Below, in pieces: positions 23,401-35,929 of a stretch of DNA of 64,000 bases. This DNA is from Paraphysoderma sedebokerense (lineage: Eukaryota; Blastocladiomycota; Physodermatomycetes; Physodermatales; Physodermataceae), in NCBI GenBank assembly GCA_025602915.1, contig JAHLJZ010000083.1, forward strand, positions 36,800-100,799, read 5' to 3'. Position 1 is the stretch's first letter. Each line of letters begins with the position of its first letter. Below the pieces are notes generated by a model. That model ran no database searches and was not told where the DNA came from. It saw only the letters and a list, made by a program, of their open reading frames with translations. A program made the translations under genes and the position numbers.

Positions 23401-24601
23401 GATCGATCGTTATATGCTGCACGAACTTCAAGACGTAACATCAAAAATTGAATCTGCCTATGAAGAGTACAGCTTTAACAAAGGTAATCTTTCGGTTACT
23501 TATTTTGTGCTATTGATAAGCTGTGTTGATACCGATGTTCACACCTCTTTCCATCCATATAACTAGTTTATCACCATCTCAATAACTTCACCAACCTGTC
23601 ACTATCGTCTTTTTATTTTGGTATTATCAAAGATCGGCTGTATGCTGACGGGCTGTCGTCGCCCTCTCGGCGCGGTGCCCAGACTGTGCTGTATCATGTA
23701 AGTGTTTATAATAACTTTTCCTACAATTTACAACACTGTTGTTTTGATTTGATCATTCAAATGGCTAATGCTATCCTTTCGATTGCTATAGATTCTTCGA
23801 AATTACATTTCATTTATTGCCCCCATCATGCCCTTGTTGGCTGAAGAAATGTTTGAGCATTTTGAACCTTATTTAACATCTTGCGATGAACAGAGTCGTG
23901 AACTCGGTAAATCGGCATTTATGTTAGGTTGGCCAAAACCTGTAAGTATATGTACCAATATGCAGACAGTATTATCTAGCTGATTTCCATAGTCCTGCCT
24001 TGTTGAGTTCGGGTGAGATTCTAACAATTTGTATTGCCTCCAGAATTCGACATGGAACGACCCTTCCCTGGCACACGATTTTGCTGTTTTAAAAGAAATT
24101 AAAAGTGGGGTTAATCAAATCCTTGATGTTGTTCGGCGTGAAAAGTAAGTTCCGCATTCATTCGATTAACGGTTATCTTTCTAACTTTGTTTATACGTAT
24201 CGTAGATTGATCAAAACGAATTTAGAAGCAACTGTGTACTTACAAATATCAAGTGATTCTGCTTTGAAGTCATTTCTGGAAAAATATGGTATGGCCTTCT
24301 AATACACAGCGGTTTTTTCTTACTAAAAATTAAACTTTTTTCCGAAGAACCTACACTTCGTCCGCTACTGCACACATCATCAGTTTCTGTCACTTCATCC
24401 TCATGTTTTACCGACAATGCGTCTCAGCCGTTTCAATCATCAACTGTTCCAATTCAAATAAATGATAAGAAGGAAGAGCTTACAATACATGTCCAATCGT
24501 CAGAGTTGAAAAAGTGTCCGAGGTGTTGGAATTTTTGGAGCGTAACGGAGGGGGAGATTTGCAATCGGTGTCATAGTGTTTTGAATAATAGTCAAAAATG
24601 A
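20420..24601 (+). CDS. ISM1: Isoleucyl-tRNA synthetase, mitochondrial
   Basis: Seventeen exons: 20420-20653, 20738-20880, 20955-21166, 21238-21340, 21402-21484, 21539-21958, 22018-22204, 22267-22355, 22435-22539, 22622-22912, 22981-23336, 23402-23483, 23567-23697, 23792-23941, 24044-24144, 24206-24288, 24348-24601; total 1007 residues. An Arg/Ser-rich presequence ([23 protein letters not shown]) marks mitochondrial import. Class I signatures are present: [15 protein letters not shown] (HIGH) and [10 protein letters not shown] (KMSKS). [28 protein letters not shown] and [14 protein letters not shown] are IleRS-specific. The last exon carries a C-terminal zinc-binding pattern CPRCW...CNRCH, as in bacterial-type IleRS. 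It charges mitochondrial tRNA-Ile; ISM1 is the yeast name, IARS2 the animal one. Confidence 0.96.
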
Positions 24602-25169
24602 GGACACTTCCGCAGACCTTAGATTTCTGTGTAATGTAATAGAACAGAATGCAGCAGAGGTATACCATTACGGTAACAACTATTATAATATTCCAACCTA
24701 TTGACAACGCAGGTAATAAATATATGACAACAATGACGAAAAATACTGCGGTCGCGACGCTGTCAGGATCACCTGCAGTCCATAGAAGTGCGCAAAATGT
24801 ATGAAATTCGCAGTACCTAGCCGGGGAAGGATATGATGACAGCATTCATTCAACCTACCATGCGTAGTCTTTCCGCTTCCCTGCTTGGTTCCAAACGGTC
24901 AACTTCGCGAGAGACGATAGCACAGAAATATTTATTACATCATGCTATTTTAAACCAAACATGGAGACTGGAACATTGGCGAATTCAATCCGGGAACACT
25001 GAAGCGTCCCCAAGACCTAGCAATAATACATCCGAATCCTCTTCTACCGAGTCTGAACACGCTTTAGGAACGTAGGCATCTCAATCATGACCAATCGACA
25101 ATGGACAGGAAATGAATGGAAGCTCTGATTATCAAACCAGACGTCACCACGGTACGACGACAACAAACT
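24602..25169. other. Intergenic between convergent genes, with an uncertain membrane-protein frame
   Basis: On the minus strand 24845-24480 is open from an ATG and encodes two adjacent hydrophobic segments (VFFVIVVIYLLPAL and IIIVVTVMVYLCCILFYYI), preceded by LLWTAGDPDS, but it runs into the end of the IleRS gene and has no upstream exon that I can connect. On the plus strand an 80-codon Ser-rich frame (about 24833-25075) overlaps it. Neither is accepted as a gene. Confidence 0.35.
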
Positions 25170-27539
25170 TTATCGCCTCCATCCAACTCCGGTAATTCCG
25201 ACGCGACCCACTTCTCTTTCTACTTCCCCGCTCAATTTAGCCACCTCTTTAATCTTTTGTGTCAAACTCGTAGATGTTGAATCGATCCACTGTAACGATG
25301 TCAAGTGGGCATTGAGGATTTTTGTAATCGCAGAGAGCTGTTTGCAGAGAAGAGAAAAGAGATTAGAAATCACTGAAGTCAAGAGAATGAAACAGCCCAC
25401 ATAGTGGAGAGCGAAGCAATAATAAAAAAACAATGGACAAGTACCGCATCTTCACCTTCCCACCCATCCACATCCCCTCCATTTTCTTTGTCACTGCCTG
25501 GTTTCTTAGCTGCTCGTACATTATTGACTTCTGTAACCATCTCTCCCAAATTCCTACTTAACTCATCCAACTCTGAATTCAAATTCTCAGCAAGCCGATA
25601 CATTTTCTCTCGTTCTTCGTCGACACTTGTATTGCTGCCATTTACCAATCCTGCATATCCACTACCAGAAGCGGCGGAGGAAGAGATTAATTCCTCTACA
25701 TTCCTTTCATAGCCGTCAAGTATTTCGTTAAGCTCTGCTTGTTGCGAGGAAATAAATTCTAGATTCTGATCGATTGAGGATTGCAAATTGGAAAGATTTA
25801 CGTAGTCATTGTACAACTTGGACAATAAATTGCCATTTTGAATTAAAGATAAATCTGTTTGCTGAATCGAATTTGCCAAAGAATGAAATTGCAGGACATG
25901 GGAGTCAAGTTCAGTGGTCCATTTGTTGAGAATCTCTTCTAGGGTTTTATTTTTAAGAGTTGGCGGAAGACTGGTGGCTGCTGTACCAGCGGTGGAGGTC
26001 GACGGAGCAGGCGCAGTAAGTTGTGGCTTCGCAGTTGAAGTGGATAAAGAGGGAGTGGTAAGACTTGGAAGAGAAGTTGAAGGTTTGGAGGCCCCAGAGG
26101 TCGCGGCCGGCTGCTGCGTCTGGGATGTTGTAGGGGCAGGTGCAAGTAGAGAGGACGCCGTAGATGATTGTTGCTTCGCCGATGCCGGGGCTGTAATTAG
26201 CAATGAATGAATACAATTTAGCCAACGGTAGAAGGAACGATTTAAGAAAGAGTAAGAAGCAATACAAATGACTTACTGGCCAAATCTTTCAAAGACAACG
26301 GTCCAGGTGTTTGAACCGGAGTGCCGGTTGCACTGGTTGCTGGTTTCCCAAAGGAAAATCCAGCGGGAGTAGAAGGAGCAGTAGCGACGGCAGAAGATTG
26401 TCCGGCTGGAGCGGCCGCGGCAGACGAAGCAGGAGCTTGTGAATTGCTCGCAGTGGAACTGAGATTAGGGGCAGTAGTCCCCGGCATCTTAAATCCTCCA
26501 AATGACGGCGCAGAGGTAGACGAGGAGCTCTCTTGAGTAGACGCCGGTTTAGACTGAGGAGCGCCAAAACTGAATCCACCTGATGCTGGTTGGCTAATGG
26601 GTTGTTTCTCTGTTGTTGCGGATGTGGAAGATGGTGCACCGAATGAAAAGGAAGTGGTGGTGGAAGCAGAAGATTGGGATGTTGCTGGCTGTGAACTTGG
26701 CTGACTGACTGAAGGTTGGGCGGCGCCAGCCCCACCAAATCCGGTGAACCCCGAGCCAGAACCAAAAGAAAGTGTACTTCCAGTAGATGGAACTGAGGTA
26801 GAAGGAGCTGAAGTCGAAGGTGCAGCAGCATTCGATCCTGACGGTTGAAATGAGAATGCACCAACTGTTGCAGCGGGTTTCGATGCCGCGGTTGTTGACG
26901 ACGTACTCGGTTGAGAAGTAGCGGTGCCACCGAAAGAAAAACCAGATGATGGCTGTGAAGTGGCCGTCGTACTCGGCGTAGAAGCAGCGGCACCACCGAA
27001 AGAAAACCCAGATGATGTTTGTGAAGTGGCAGCAGTACCACTTGCAGCAGTTGGTTGCGATGTAGATGTACCAGCGGCAGGGAGACCGCCAAAAGAAAAG
27101 CTGGACGTAGTTGAAGCTGCCGGCTTGTTAGCTCCAAATCCAGCAAAGCTAGGTGCTCCTGATCCAGCTCCAGATGATATACCACCAAACCCAAAGGAAG
27201 GTGTTGTGCCCGTGCCCGTACTTAGACCACTTCCGGTATTGCTGCTGGGAGGATTTCCAAAAGAAATAGATGATGTAGTACCAGTTCCTGCATTACTGCT
27301 GGCGGGATTGCCGAACGAGTATGATGTGGTCGCACCACTTGCAGTATTACTGCTGGGAGGATTTCCAAAGGAGAAACTCGGCGCAGGTGTTGATCCACCC
27401 GGTGCTGAAGTTGATGTCGACGGAGTGCCAATTGAAAATGTAAAAGCTATTGCAAAAGAGTCAGATTTCTTTGTCCATCCTGATAGAGATTGAGGTAAAC
27501 AAAGAAGTATGTACGATTATTGCTGCCGGGATTCGACAT
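25170..27539 (-). CDS. NSP1: Nucleoporin NUP62/NSP1
   Basis: Exons 27539-27515, 27446-26277, 26190-25445 and 25337-25170, total 702 residues. The start is MSNPGSNNPFTFSIGTP. About 390 residues of FSFG/GFGG-type repeats separated by Ser/Thr/Ala/Pro spacers follow (SFSFGNPP, GFSFGG, GFSFGAPQ). After a Pro/Ser/Thr linker, the Nsp1_C coiled-coil domain starts at KTLEEILNKWTTELD and ends with ILNAHLTSLQWIDSTST. This domain binds Nup57/Nup54 and Nup49/Nup58 and places the protein in the central transport channel, where the FG repeats bind karyopherins. The last intron lies inside the coiled coil, between GEDA and LSAITK. No feature looks abnormal. Confidence 0.95.
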
Positions 27540-28000
27540 GGCGAGGAGTGAATATATCTAAGATTGGTATAAATATAATCTGACTGTATTCGGATGTGCT
27601 AATATAGTCACTTCTGACGTATACGGAAATAGAAGATATTTGTACGATGTACGAGCAGCGAAAGGGGACTGGTCCGCCGTCGTCTCTGCCCGAAGAACCA
27701 ACGGGTCAGTTCCACTTGTGGAATCAAATTCGATTTGATATAAAATCTCCTGATTCCTCTAAATTGCTATGTTCTACATTAAATTTAATTGATTTACAAT
27801 AAATGTCCTTGAAATCGAACATAGTTAATTATGCTTGAAGGCACATTCTGGATCACCCAGCCCATGGTTTCCAAGCATCCGTGCATCAACTCTATTGTCG
27901 GGCCTGCAATACACCAGACAATCATACTAGACGCTTCGGCTAATAGGCCCAACATGGCTTCTCAATGGAAGTAGATAACCTAAGCTGTATCCAACGCATT
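27540..28000. other. Intergenic
   Basis: Promoter side of NUP62 and 3' flank of the dehydrogenase gene, both on the minus strand. No gene or RNA recognised. Confidence 0.5.
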
Positions 28001-29082
28001 TCATTGATATCCGTATTTCTTCGCAGCCAAACCGTCAATCAACGCAGGAAAGAAACTCCTCACCACATCAACGACTCCATAGACCCAGGGTATAAAGACA
28101 ACTCTATTGCACCTTTGGTCGCTTTCCCTCGCGATTACCTTCGCTACATCAACTGCGGTCACCGCTCCCTTTTTGGTGCCTTCTTTTAAACCTTTCTTTT
28201 CAGCCACTACCTTGTCAATGGCAGTACTTCTCAATTCAGTTCCATCCACTGTCCCAGGACTCACAAGACAAACGAAGACTCCATCTCTTTGAACTTCAAT
28301 AGCCAATGACTCGAAGAAACCATGTAAAGCGTATTTCGATCCACAATACAGTGACCGTGTTGGTGCAGGAAATTTACCGCCGACGGAAGAAACAACTATT
28401 ATGTTGCCTTTTGTTTCTAGAAGCGAGGGAAGAAAATGCTGGGCTAAATAAATCGGACCAAGAGTGTTAATCGCAAAACACCGGTCGATTGACTCCTTTA
28501 AGACAGAGGGTGACTCGATGAGTTCGGGGAAAGGAACTGTGGACAAGACACCGGACGAGATAATAAGAGTATCTATATCAGAAAGTTTCTTCAAATCAAA
28601 TGTTAGCGCTTTGTGATTCTCTTTTGATATCTACTCCATAGAACATGGGCCGCTTTGGAAAGGTCATGGTGTCGTAGATTTCTGCTGTTGTTTACAGCTT
28701 CCTTGATTTTTTGAATAAATGAATTACAAACCTCTATGCATTTCCTCACAAAATATTCTACACTTTGGTTATCTGCGACATCTACGCCTCCAATGTCGCA
28801 CTGAGCTCCAAGACCCCGACACTGCTCTTGCACCTCTTTCAATTTCTCTATTCTTCTTGCGCCAAGAAACAATTTCGCCCCACGTTTTGCGTACAGCAAA
28901 GCTGTTGAAAGTCCTATTCCAGAAGTTGCGCCAATGATAACGACTCTTTCTTGGTTGGCTTTCGGACGATGTGAGTTGAAGCGAGATCGTCTAAGTACGG
29001 AACGGGAGTAGGAGAATAAAATAAGAGGAAGGATAGTGAGGGGCAGATAGATGTATGGGAATGAAGTCATAGAAAGGTTCAT
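28001..29082 (-). CDS. Membrane-anchored short-chain dehydrogenase/reductase (DHRS7/11-beta-HSD-like)
   Basis: Two exons, 29082-28732 and 28589-28001, give 312 residues (GAG joined to AAACTT). A hydrophobic N-terminus (YIYLPLTILPLILFSY) is probably a membrane anchor, as in DHRS7 and 11-beta-hydroxysteroid dehydrogenase types. The cofactor motif is VVIIGATSGIGLSTALLYAKRG (TGxxxGIG type, first T replaced by A). IISSGV stands for NNAG, and the catalytic set is VVSSVGG with YCGSKYA (YxxxK). LVSPGTVDGTE is the usual PG motif after it. The enzyme would reduce or oxidise a carbonyl or hydroxyl lipid substrate with NAD(P)H at the ER or a lipid droplet; the substrate is not known. Confidence 0.88.
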
Positions 29083-29494
29083 GGTGTCTTAAAGAAAATA
29101 TGTACTAGTAGGTTAATAGCCGAGTACCAGTTCCAAAGACGAAGGCCATCCAGCTCAACGTGAGGTTCGGACAATATGGATCGTCTGAATATTCTGTCAC
29201 CAGAAAATATCTCCGAACATCCAATGATTGTATAGTACAGAACGGAACAAAACTTTCCAAATCAAAATAATGCTGCAGATAAGTTCATCTATTAGGTGCT
29301 AAACGCAGGTACGAACTGCTTTAGCCATGAAAATCCAGAATCCCAGTTTGAAAATCAATGCTTTCTGCAGCACGAAAAATGCTAGCAGCATTTGATATAA
29401 CTCTTTCTCTTTATCACGCATGTAATAATTACATATGTAAGTCGGTAATCAATACAGACAAAATCAAAATCCTCTCGACAAATTGTCTTCCACC
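29083..29494. other. Intergenic
   Basis: Spacer upstream of the dehydrogenase gene and downstream of the WD-repeat gene. No element recognised. Confidence 0.5.
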
Positions 29495-31292
29495 CTACTC
29501 TGCCAGCAGCTCTTCCAACTCGCGCTCCTCCTCTTCAGTCATCAGACTTTGCTTTTCCTTTTTCCCTGCATTACGATCAACTGAAGCTTCAACTGCTGGT
29601 AAATGAACACCTGAATCCGAATCGAGGGCGACATCGTCAAGCGATATTGAAAGTTTAAATTTGACAGAAGGATCGATAAGTTCTACCAGTCCGATTAAGG
29701 AAGGAGTGAATGTTAATGGAGTTAATTCTTGAACTTTGATTGGTACGAAAATGACGGTACCTTTCACTTTCCACCTTCGGATTGTACCATCTAAACTCGC
29801 AGAGTAGACTGTATCATCAATCAAACAAAGACATGAAACTTCATCGAAGTGACCTTCCACTTCTTTCGTTAATTCCTCGGTCTAAAGATATCCAGAGCGA
29901 GAAATTCAAAAAACAAAATACATTAGATAACTTAGGAACTGACAAAAATCTAGAGCGAGTATCGCAGTGGGTATTGCGATTCAGAAGTTACAGAGAAATC
30001 AGAGAAGTAACGTGGTGCTTACCGCCGTATTCCATACACGGATAATTCCATCTCTGCATCCAGTCACCACATAAGAGTTTTCATGTATCAGCACAAGAGA
30101 TTTCACAAAATCAGGATGATTCAACATCGTATCGGGTTTCAGGCTCTGCAACAACAAGAGATGAATATGCGAATCACACGTCGTCACAAGTAGAGAAATC
30201 GACTGTCAGCGCAGTAAGTCGGGAAAGTGGAACAAACCTTCAAATCCCATCGCCTAACTGATTTATCAGCACTTCCGCTCCAGACCTCTACATCAGATTC
30301 ATCATCTCCATAGCCACCTGAAATGGATAAACAGCAAACACTGGTATCATGTCCTCTCAGGACATTCGATTCTTCACAAGTTACGTTATATGTTCCTTCT
30401 TCGGAGGCTTCCCAGAATAGCTTCCATCTTCGAATAATCCCATCGCTACTGCAGCTCCATAACCATTCGCCATTTATCTCCAGTTCTAATCCATCGACTG
30501 CGCGGGTGTGACTTTTCACTTGGGCGAGCAAGTTACCAGTTTTGATACTGAAAATGCGGATGGCAGCATCGTGGCATCCGGTAATAAAGACGCCTCGATG
30601 TGGAACTATAAGCAGGGATTTTACATAATCCGGATGTGGGGAGAATGTTCTGAGTGTAGCTTTCGACTAAGGAAGTTATTAATAGTCGATTAGAGCAATC
30701 GGCACAGAGAATTGGGGGTAGTACGATAGTTGAGTAGTACCTTTGCATCCCAGACTTTCACTGTTTTATCCCAACTACCAGAGATAAATAGAACTTTCTT
30801 TGTATCAGGATCTCTGAAGGATTTGGCGACAGTTACGGGCCCGCCGTGACCTTTGAATGATTTAACCGTTTTCCCTGTCTTATTGATAATAAGGTATGAA
30901 TATAAAAAGCCGAAGTCAATTCCACAGTCCCAGCGAATTCGAGATGAGATCTTCGAGCAGACTTTCACACGATCCTTAAATATGGATCACTAAAAGCAGT
31001 CAAAACAGTAATGATGTTCAATGATCAATACCTCTAAATCAACAACTCTCACAGAGTGTCCAGAATCACCGACAAGTAATCTAACTTTGTTCTGTCTGCC
31101 AAATTCCTCAAGTTCGTCCTCTGAAAATAAATCACTGGCGGGGTATACAAGCGGCTCCAATGACAGAATTTTACTAGGTAACTCAATTGGAGAGCCGAGT
31201 GTATTATGGCGCTTTAAGTCTCGAAGTTTGGCGGCTCTGATTTGAGCATCCGACTGGAAAAAGTCAGAGGACACAGAGGATATGTTGACCAT
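29495..31292 (-). CDS. WD40-repeat protein of unknown role
   Basis: Five exons, 31292-31032, 30878-30741, 30666-30238, 30145-30023 and 29881-29495, give 445 residues. At least six WD repeats are visible: VRLLVGDSGHSVRVVDLE, FISGSWDKTVKVWDA, FITGCHDAAIRIFSI, LWSCSSDGIIRRWKL, VWSGSADKSVRRWDL, VVTGCRDGIIRVWNT and VYSASLDGTIRRWKV. Introns mostly fall right after a repeat. The C-terminus is acidic with a short helix (LMTEEEERELEELLAE). The protein is a beta-propeller scaffold; its complex is not identifiable from what I see, and no catalytic or targeting domain accompanies the propeller. Confidence 0.85.
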
Positions 31293-32256
31293 TGCTTTGA
31301 GTATTTGAAAAAAATTTGACTGGGAAAGAATCGTCGACTGGATGATGGAAGGAAAGAACCGCAGATAGTGGGAACACGGGTGATGATCACAAGCACGGTT
31401 TTGATGATTGATCCCATGCCTGAACCAACAATTATGGTCGCAATGAATAAATAAGATTTGCTAGTTTAAATGTATTAAATGGAGAATATGAAATCCAGAT
31501 CTCCATTGCAATCTTTCTTCTACATCAGATGATTTACAATATCAATTATCACTGCCGACACGAAGAAAAAAGAAGTAGACGAAGGCGGCATCAATATTTT
31601 TAAATGTGTCTAAGATATAAAAAGGCATTACATTGCTGCATTTAGAATGTAAAATTGGAGAACCTGGGCATCGATCCCAGTGCCTCTTGCATGCTAAGCG
31701 AGCGCTCTACCATTTGAGCTAGATCCCCGATGGAGGTGCCGGACTCTATGATTGAGACGAATGTATAGATTTCATAGGTATTAGCATCACGAGGTAGTCA
31801 CACATCACAATTAGCGCCAACTTTATGGTTTCGAAATGAATGTTATAGATACCTTACACTTTTTTTCTAGACGTATATCTATGGGTATGAAAAGGTATAT
31901 TTTATTTTTCCGCAATTGACGGTGAGTGTATCAAACATCCTGGAACACTCAATATAGCAGTAGACATAATTACAAAGACATCCTTAACAATGCTGGGATG
32001 TCAGTGGCAAAAATGTATGTATTAACCAAATTGTGATATTGAAATTACAAAGAATCATTTGGTCCTACATCTGGAAAAGATTAATTTACAAAAGCTTGAA
32101 AGAAGCCGCTTTTGAAGTACACCGCTATCGAAAGAACAGCCGAAGAATCCCAATATTATAAAACACACTTTATAGCTAAATCCTATCGTCATTATTCTAT
32201 GTTGGTTTTGCCAGCAGTTATTTTACAGTGGATACGTTTCGAATCGATCACTCGCT
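31293..32256. other. Intergenic region containing tRNA-Ala
   Basis: Between the WD-repeat gene and the bHLH gene. Holds the tRNA-Ala at 31656-31728; otherwise AT-rich with no supported gene. Confidence 0.5.
31656..31728 (-). tRNA. tRNA-Ala (AGC)
   Basis: 73 nt with GGGGATC/GTTCTCC acceptor strands, a normal D arm, anticodon AGC in the loop TTAGCAT and a full T arm CTGGG-ATCGATG-CCCAG. The T loop lacks the universal TTC start and the anticodon stem has one C-A mismatch (CTCGC against GCAAG). The related copy at 19945-20015 has the opposite pattern: perfect anticodon stem, broken T arm. No intron. Confidence 0.85.
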
Positions 32257-34159
32257 TCAAGAGTTCATCTCTTGTGCAATTTCGCTCACTACTGACGGTG
32301 AAGATTCAACTTGCATGAAGTGAGCATTAATCGATACTGTTCGTTGAAAATGATTCTGATGGAACTTGTTCACAGACGAATATTCCATTGAAGTGTTTGA
32401 AACGTCCTCCCTCGAGAGGTTTAAAAATGCTGATAGCAAGGTCCGGTCTTGATCGTATTCATGCTCACAGAACTCTACGAAATGGCGAGGAGACTCGGAT
32501 CGAATTGTGTGTCCTGGTGCCGCCGATAGTTCGGGCCGATGGCTTAAGATTTCTGAGCTTGAAGGAGTCGATTGATTTTGTGATTGTCTATGTTGATTTG
32601 CTGGCGTAGAGGATGTATGGGTTGTTGCTACCTTTGGTGAAACACATGAATTTGCGTTGGCATGAATTTTCTGCGTTTTGCGTTTTCGAGTATGTGCTTC
32701 TAAACTTCTCGCTTTTTTTTCCTGCTGTTCGGCTGACCTTTGAGAACCCGTCATCAAAGAGATGCATGGAGACTGGATAGCTGACGTCGGCAAACTTGGG
32801 GGTGATTGGATAGGAAGAATCGACGCAGAACTCGAAGTTGCAAGCAGCGGGGATAGGGGATGATGAGTTGCAGCATTCGGACGAGATCTTTGTGTAGACT
32901 CGGCTGACACTGACGTGGCTGAGAAAGATTCTCCGGTGTGAGATGAAGAGACGTTGCTCAATTGTATGTGGTCGCATCGGCCAGAAAATGTTGATTGAGC
33001 CGACAACGAAGGCGTATTGGGCAGGGTGACACCATGAGTTATTGGGGTTGGTAATTGAAATGTGTGGATACCCGCATCAGTATTGCGCATGAAGGAGCCG
33101 GATATGACGGAATAGTTATAACTTGTAAATCCAGTATCCGATCCTTCGTTGGCTTGGTCATTACAGTCATCTGTAAGCGAGTCGTAGTCATCGGCATTTT
33201 CTACTCCAACGCCGTCTTTCTGCTTAAATAACATCCCCGGTTGAACCGTCCCCTTTTTTTCTTGATCCTTCTGCCTCTGAAACTTTTTATTGTAACTTTC
33301 AACCTTTTTTAATTCTTCTTCTAAAATTTTTATTTGTCGGTCGCGTTCTTCCATAACAGCATCCTGTCTTCTTATCGTCTCAAGATTAGCACGGTACGTT
33401 TCCCAGTCGTGGAATTCAAATCGTCGATCAGCATGTTCATGAATAAATTGAATGAATTCATAAGCTTTTCGCAAAATGACGGCTTTATGAAGTTGTCCAG
33501 ACGTTACAGAGCAAGAAGGAATAAGATCACGAATGATGAATATCCAACGGTTGATTTCATCACGATATTGCTTCTCCATCTGGGAGTGCTGAAGACGACG
33601 GCGTTGAGCGCGAGTGAGATTTGGGTTATCAATATCTGGCACGGCTGATCTAGGGTTCTCTAAATATAGGTGTAAATTCGAGGAATTGAACGTCGTAAAT
33701 GTGGTTAGCTTTCAATAATTTGCAATTGAATTGCTCGCACTACACAGCTGTGGTGGCAGTAGATACTCTCAATTCAAAGTACTGCTATCCAGAGTACCCA
33801 TCTCAAACTGTTTTATCGATCAAGAAAATTAGACAGAAGATGGAGAACGAACCTTTCACTAATCCATCGCACGCATTTCCTTCTTTCCACCAACCATCAG
33901 CGTTGATATCACCCTTAACGAAATGTGGACTCGCATTTATAACACCCTCATTCAAGATATTTCTACCATTGCTTGATACGTCATTGTTGTTGTCTTCCAG
34001 GCTCATGACTATTTCGTCTTCAACCGTGGGAGAGACAATATCAGGTTTTTTCTTGCCCCGTTTAGATTTCCCTTTACCTTTACTCTTGCTTTTGTTGTCA
34101 CCGTTACCGTAGGTTGGAAGAATATTATTCAAATTAGTATTACTCAAGTCTACTTCCAT
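32257..34159 (-). CDS. bHLH transcription factor with an SREBP-type basic region
   Basis: Two exons, 34159-33853 and 33659-32257, give 569 residues. Exon 1 is Asn/Lys-rich with a basic cluster (KSKSKGKGKSKRGKKK) that could be a nuclear localisation signal. At about residues 117-178 lies a basic helix-loop-helix: RRRLQHSQMEKQYRDEIN, loop PSCSVTSGQLHK, helix AVILRKAYEFIQFIHEH. The basic region has His and Glu at the E-box contact positions and Tyr (EKQYR) where most bHLH proteins have Arg, the mark of SREBP proteins. A coiled coil follows (about residues 195-240), then a Ser/Thr/His-rich tail. No membrane segment is present, unlike classical SREBPs. It presumably binds E-box or sterol-regulatory elements as a dimer; targets are unknown. 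Confidence 0.82.
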
Positions 34160-34902
34160 GGTTAGCGTTGTTCACTCTTTTTCGCGATGAGGAGGATAGG
34201 ATAAATGACAATAGAAATCGCGAATGTCTAATAACAATAGCGTTGTTACTCGCGGATAAATGGCAATTAAAAAGCAGTTGAATATCGTGGACTATTTATT
34301 GTTGAGATAATCTAAGATGGTGGTGCGAAGACAGAGCGGAGGAAGAACACAAAAATTTGTGAAGAAATCAAGAAAAGTCGGCTCCTCCGGGCCGGAACAC
34401 GCAGATTGATTCTACTCTACAGTAGAACGACCAGAATCACCGCTTCATACAATCAGATATACTACTCTTGCATTTCCACCGATTTCACAATTGCGACCGC
34501 AGGAAGTAATTGTTTTATACATTTTGAGATTAATTGTCCGAATTATTAGCATTTTTAGGGTGGCCAACACATCGATGTCGATCCAGTAGTTTTTTTTAGT
34601 CCTCGCATGTCGGATTGCAGTGCTGACCTGCCCCATAATAGTTTTCATGATCTAAATCCAAATCACCGCAATATATAAATAAAGAAAATTTCACTTGAAA
34701 ACTAGTATACATGTTCCTTGTATTATTACATATCTCGAGGGTACTTTTAGTGACACTAAGACGTGCTCATCCACGGACTGTCGCTAATCTCACTGACAAC
34801 ATCGATGTGGTCGCAGTCCAATGTACCTGTTCTCTATGACAACCCCGGTTGTCTTCGGCTGTTACTTGATAATCTTTCTTGGCTTGAATGCGGGATCAAG
34901 AT
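34160..34902. other. Intergenic
   Basis: Promoter of the bHLH gene and 3' flank of MRP17. Short frames only; nothing recognised. Confidence 0.5.
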
Positions 34903-35589
34903 TTATTCCCCTTGATTTTTCACTTTCCCCACCCAATCTCTTGAAGCCTTCCCAACAACAGCAGGATCCACCCCTGATATATCTTCCAACTTTGTCCCAA
35001 TCTTGATGACATTGTACCGTATCACTCGGCTATCATGATACATCTCTTTCGACACTGTTTCGACAATAGCGGGTGATGCGTCGAATCGAACCGTGAAGTA
35101 CCTTTAATAATATACGCATAACGCCCGAAATGTTAGTCAATATTATCCATCGCAGTCGAAAACTTCAATAACAAGATCTGACATGAACGGAGAGGCTCTA
35201 ATCCGTAAGAGTTTGATTGAAAACTATTCGCAAGAAAAAATTAAAACCAATATTCGTAGAAAATAAAAGAACCGACCTCCCCTCGTTAAAGAACTCTTGA
35301 TGTCGTTTCATTCTGTATGGCAAATTATTAACCCCTAAATTCTCCAAATTCCTGACCACACCCCCTCGATTCATAACCGCCAGCGCAGTTTTCTTTACCA
35401 GCTGCTTAAAAGGTTCCTGTCATTCCAAACCATTAAATGTGAATGGTTTAGGAGACGGCAGGGAATGGTGTTTCGTGCGAAAGAAAGACAGTAATGTAAG
35501 AACATGAAAGACATCTCAGAAGTGACCATGCAAAAATCAAATACCTTATCTAACTTTCGTGCTATACAGACCAATTCGTATAATGGCAT
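34903..35589 (-). CDS. MRP17: Mitochondrial ribosomal small-subunit protein bS6m (MRP17)
   Basis: Three exons, 35589-35545, 35416-35277 and 35101-34903, give 127 residues, close to the usual size of Mrp17. The N-terminus MPLYELVCIARKLDK is the typical S6 beginning. The next exon gives MNRGGVVRNLENLG and LPYRMKRHQEFFNEG, and the last starts YFTVRFDASP and continues DSRVIRYNVIKIG, matching the second S6 beta-alpha-beta unit. bS6 is a ferredoxin-like-fold protein of the mitoribosomal platform that pairs with bS18. No separate presequence is visible, as is normal for Mrp17. Confidence 0.92.
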
Positions 35590-35929
35590 TTCGAAGTATT
35601 AATGGTTATAATGTAATTAGAAGTTGATCTCTATTGTGATGTTGAGTAGTCAATCTCGACTTGTTGCTTGAAAACACGTGGTGGTAGTACGGTGGATACA
35701 TGTTCATGGGGTAGGAAAATTAATTTTACATTTTCGAAATATGAATACAATGAAACATATAAAATACAGCTCTTCGCTTTAGATACCATATTCAAAAGTT
35801 TCCACAAATGCTTGTTATACATATATTGTTTTTCCTTCTACTTCCAAGAACGACTTATTCCTCATCAATGTTACAATACATGTTCTTTCGGGTAATCCAA
35901 TATACATATGCCAATCTTCATCAAGTACT
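35590..35929. other. Intergenic
   Basis: AT-rich spacer between MRP17 and PPN1, both on the minus strand. Nothing recognised. Confidence 0.5.

Noticed and set aside
26289-27194. Long Leu-rich frame inside the NUP62 region
   Set aside because: It is the +1 shadow of the FG-repeat exon; the FSFG reading with correct splice joins is clearly the coding one.
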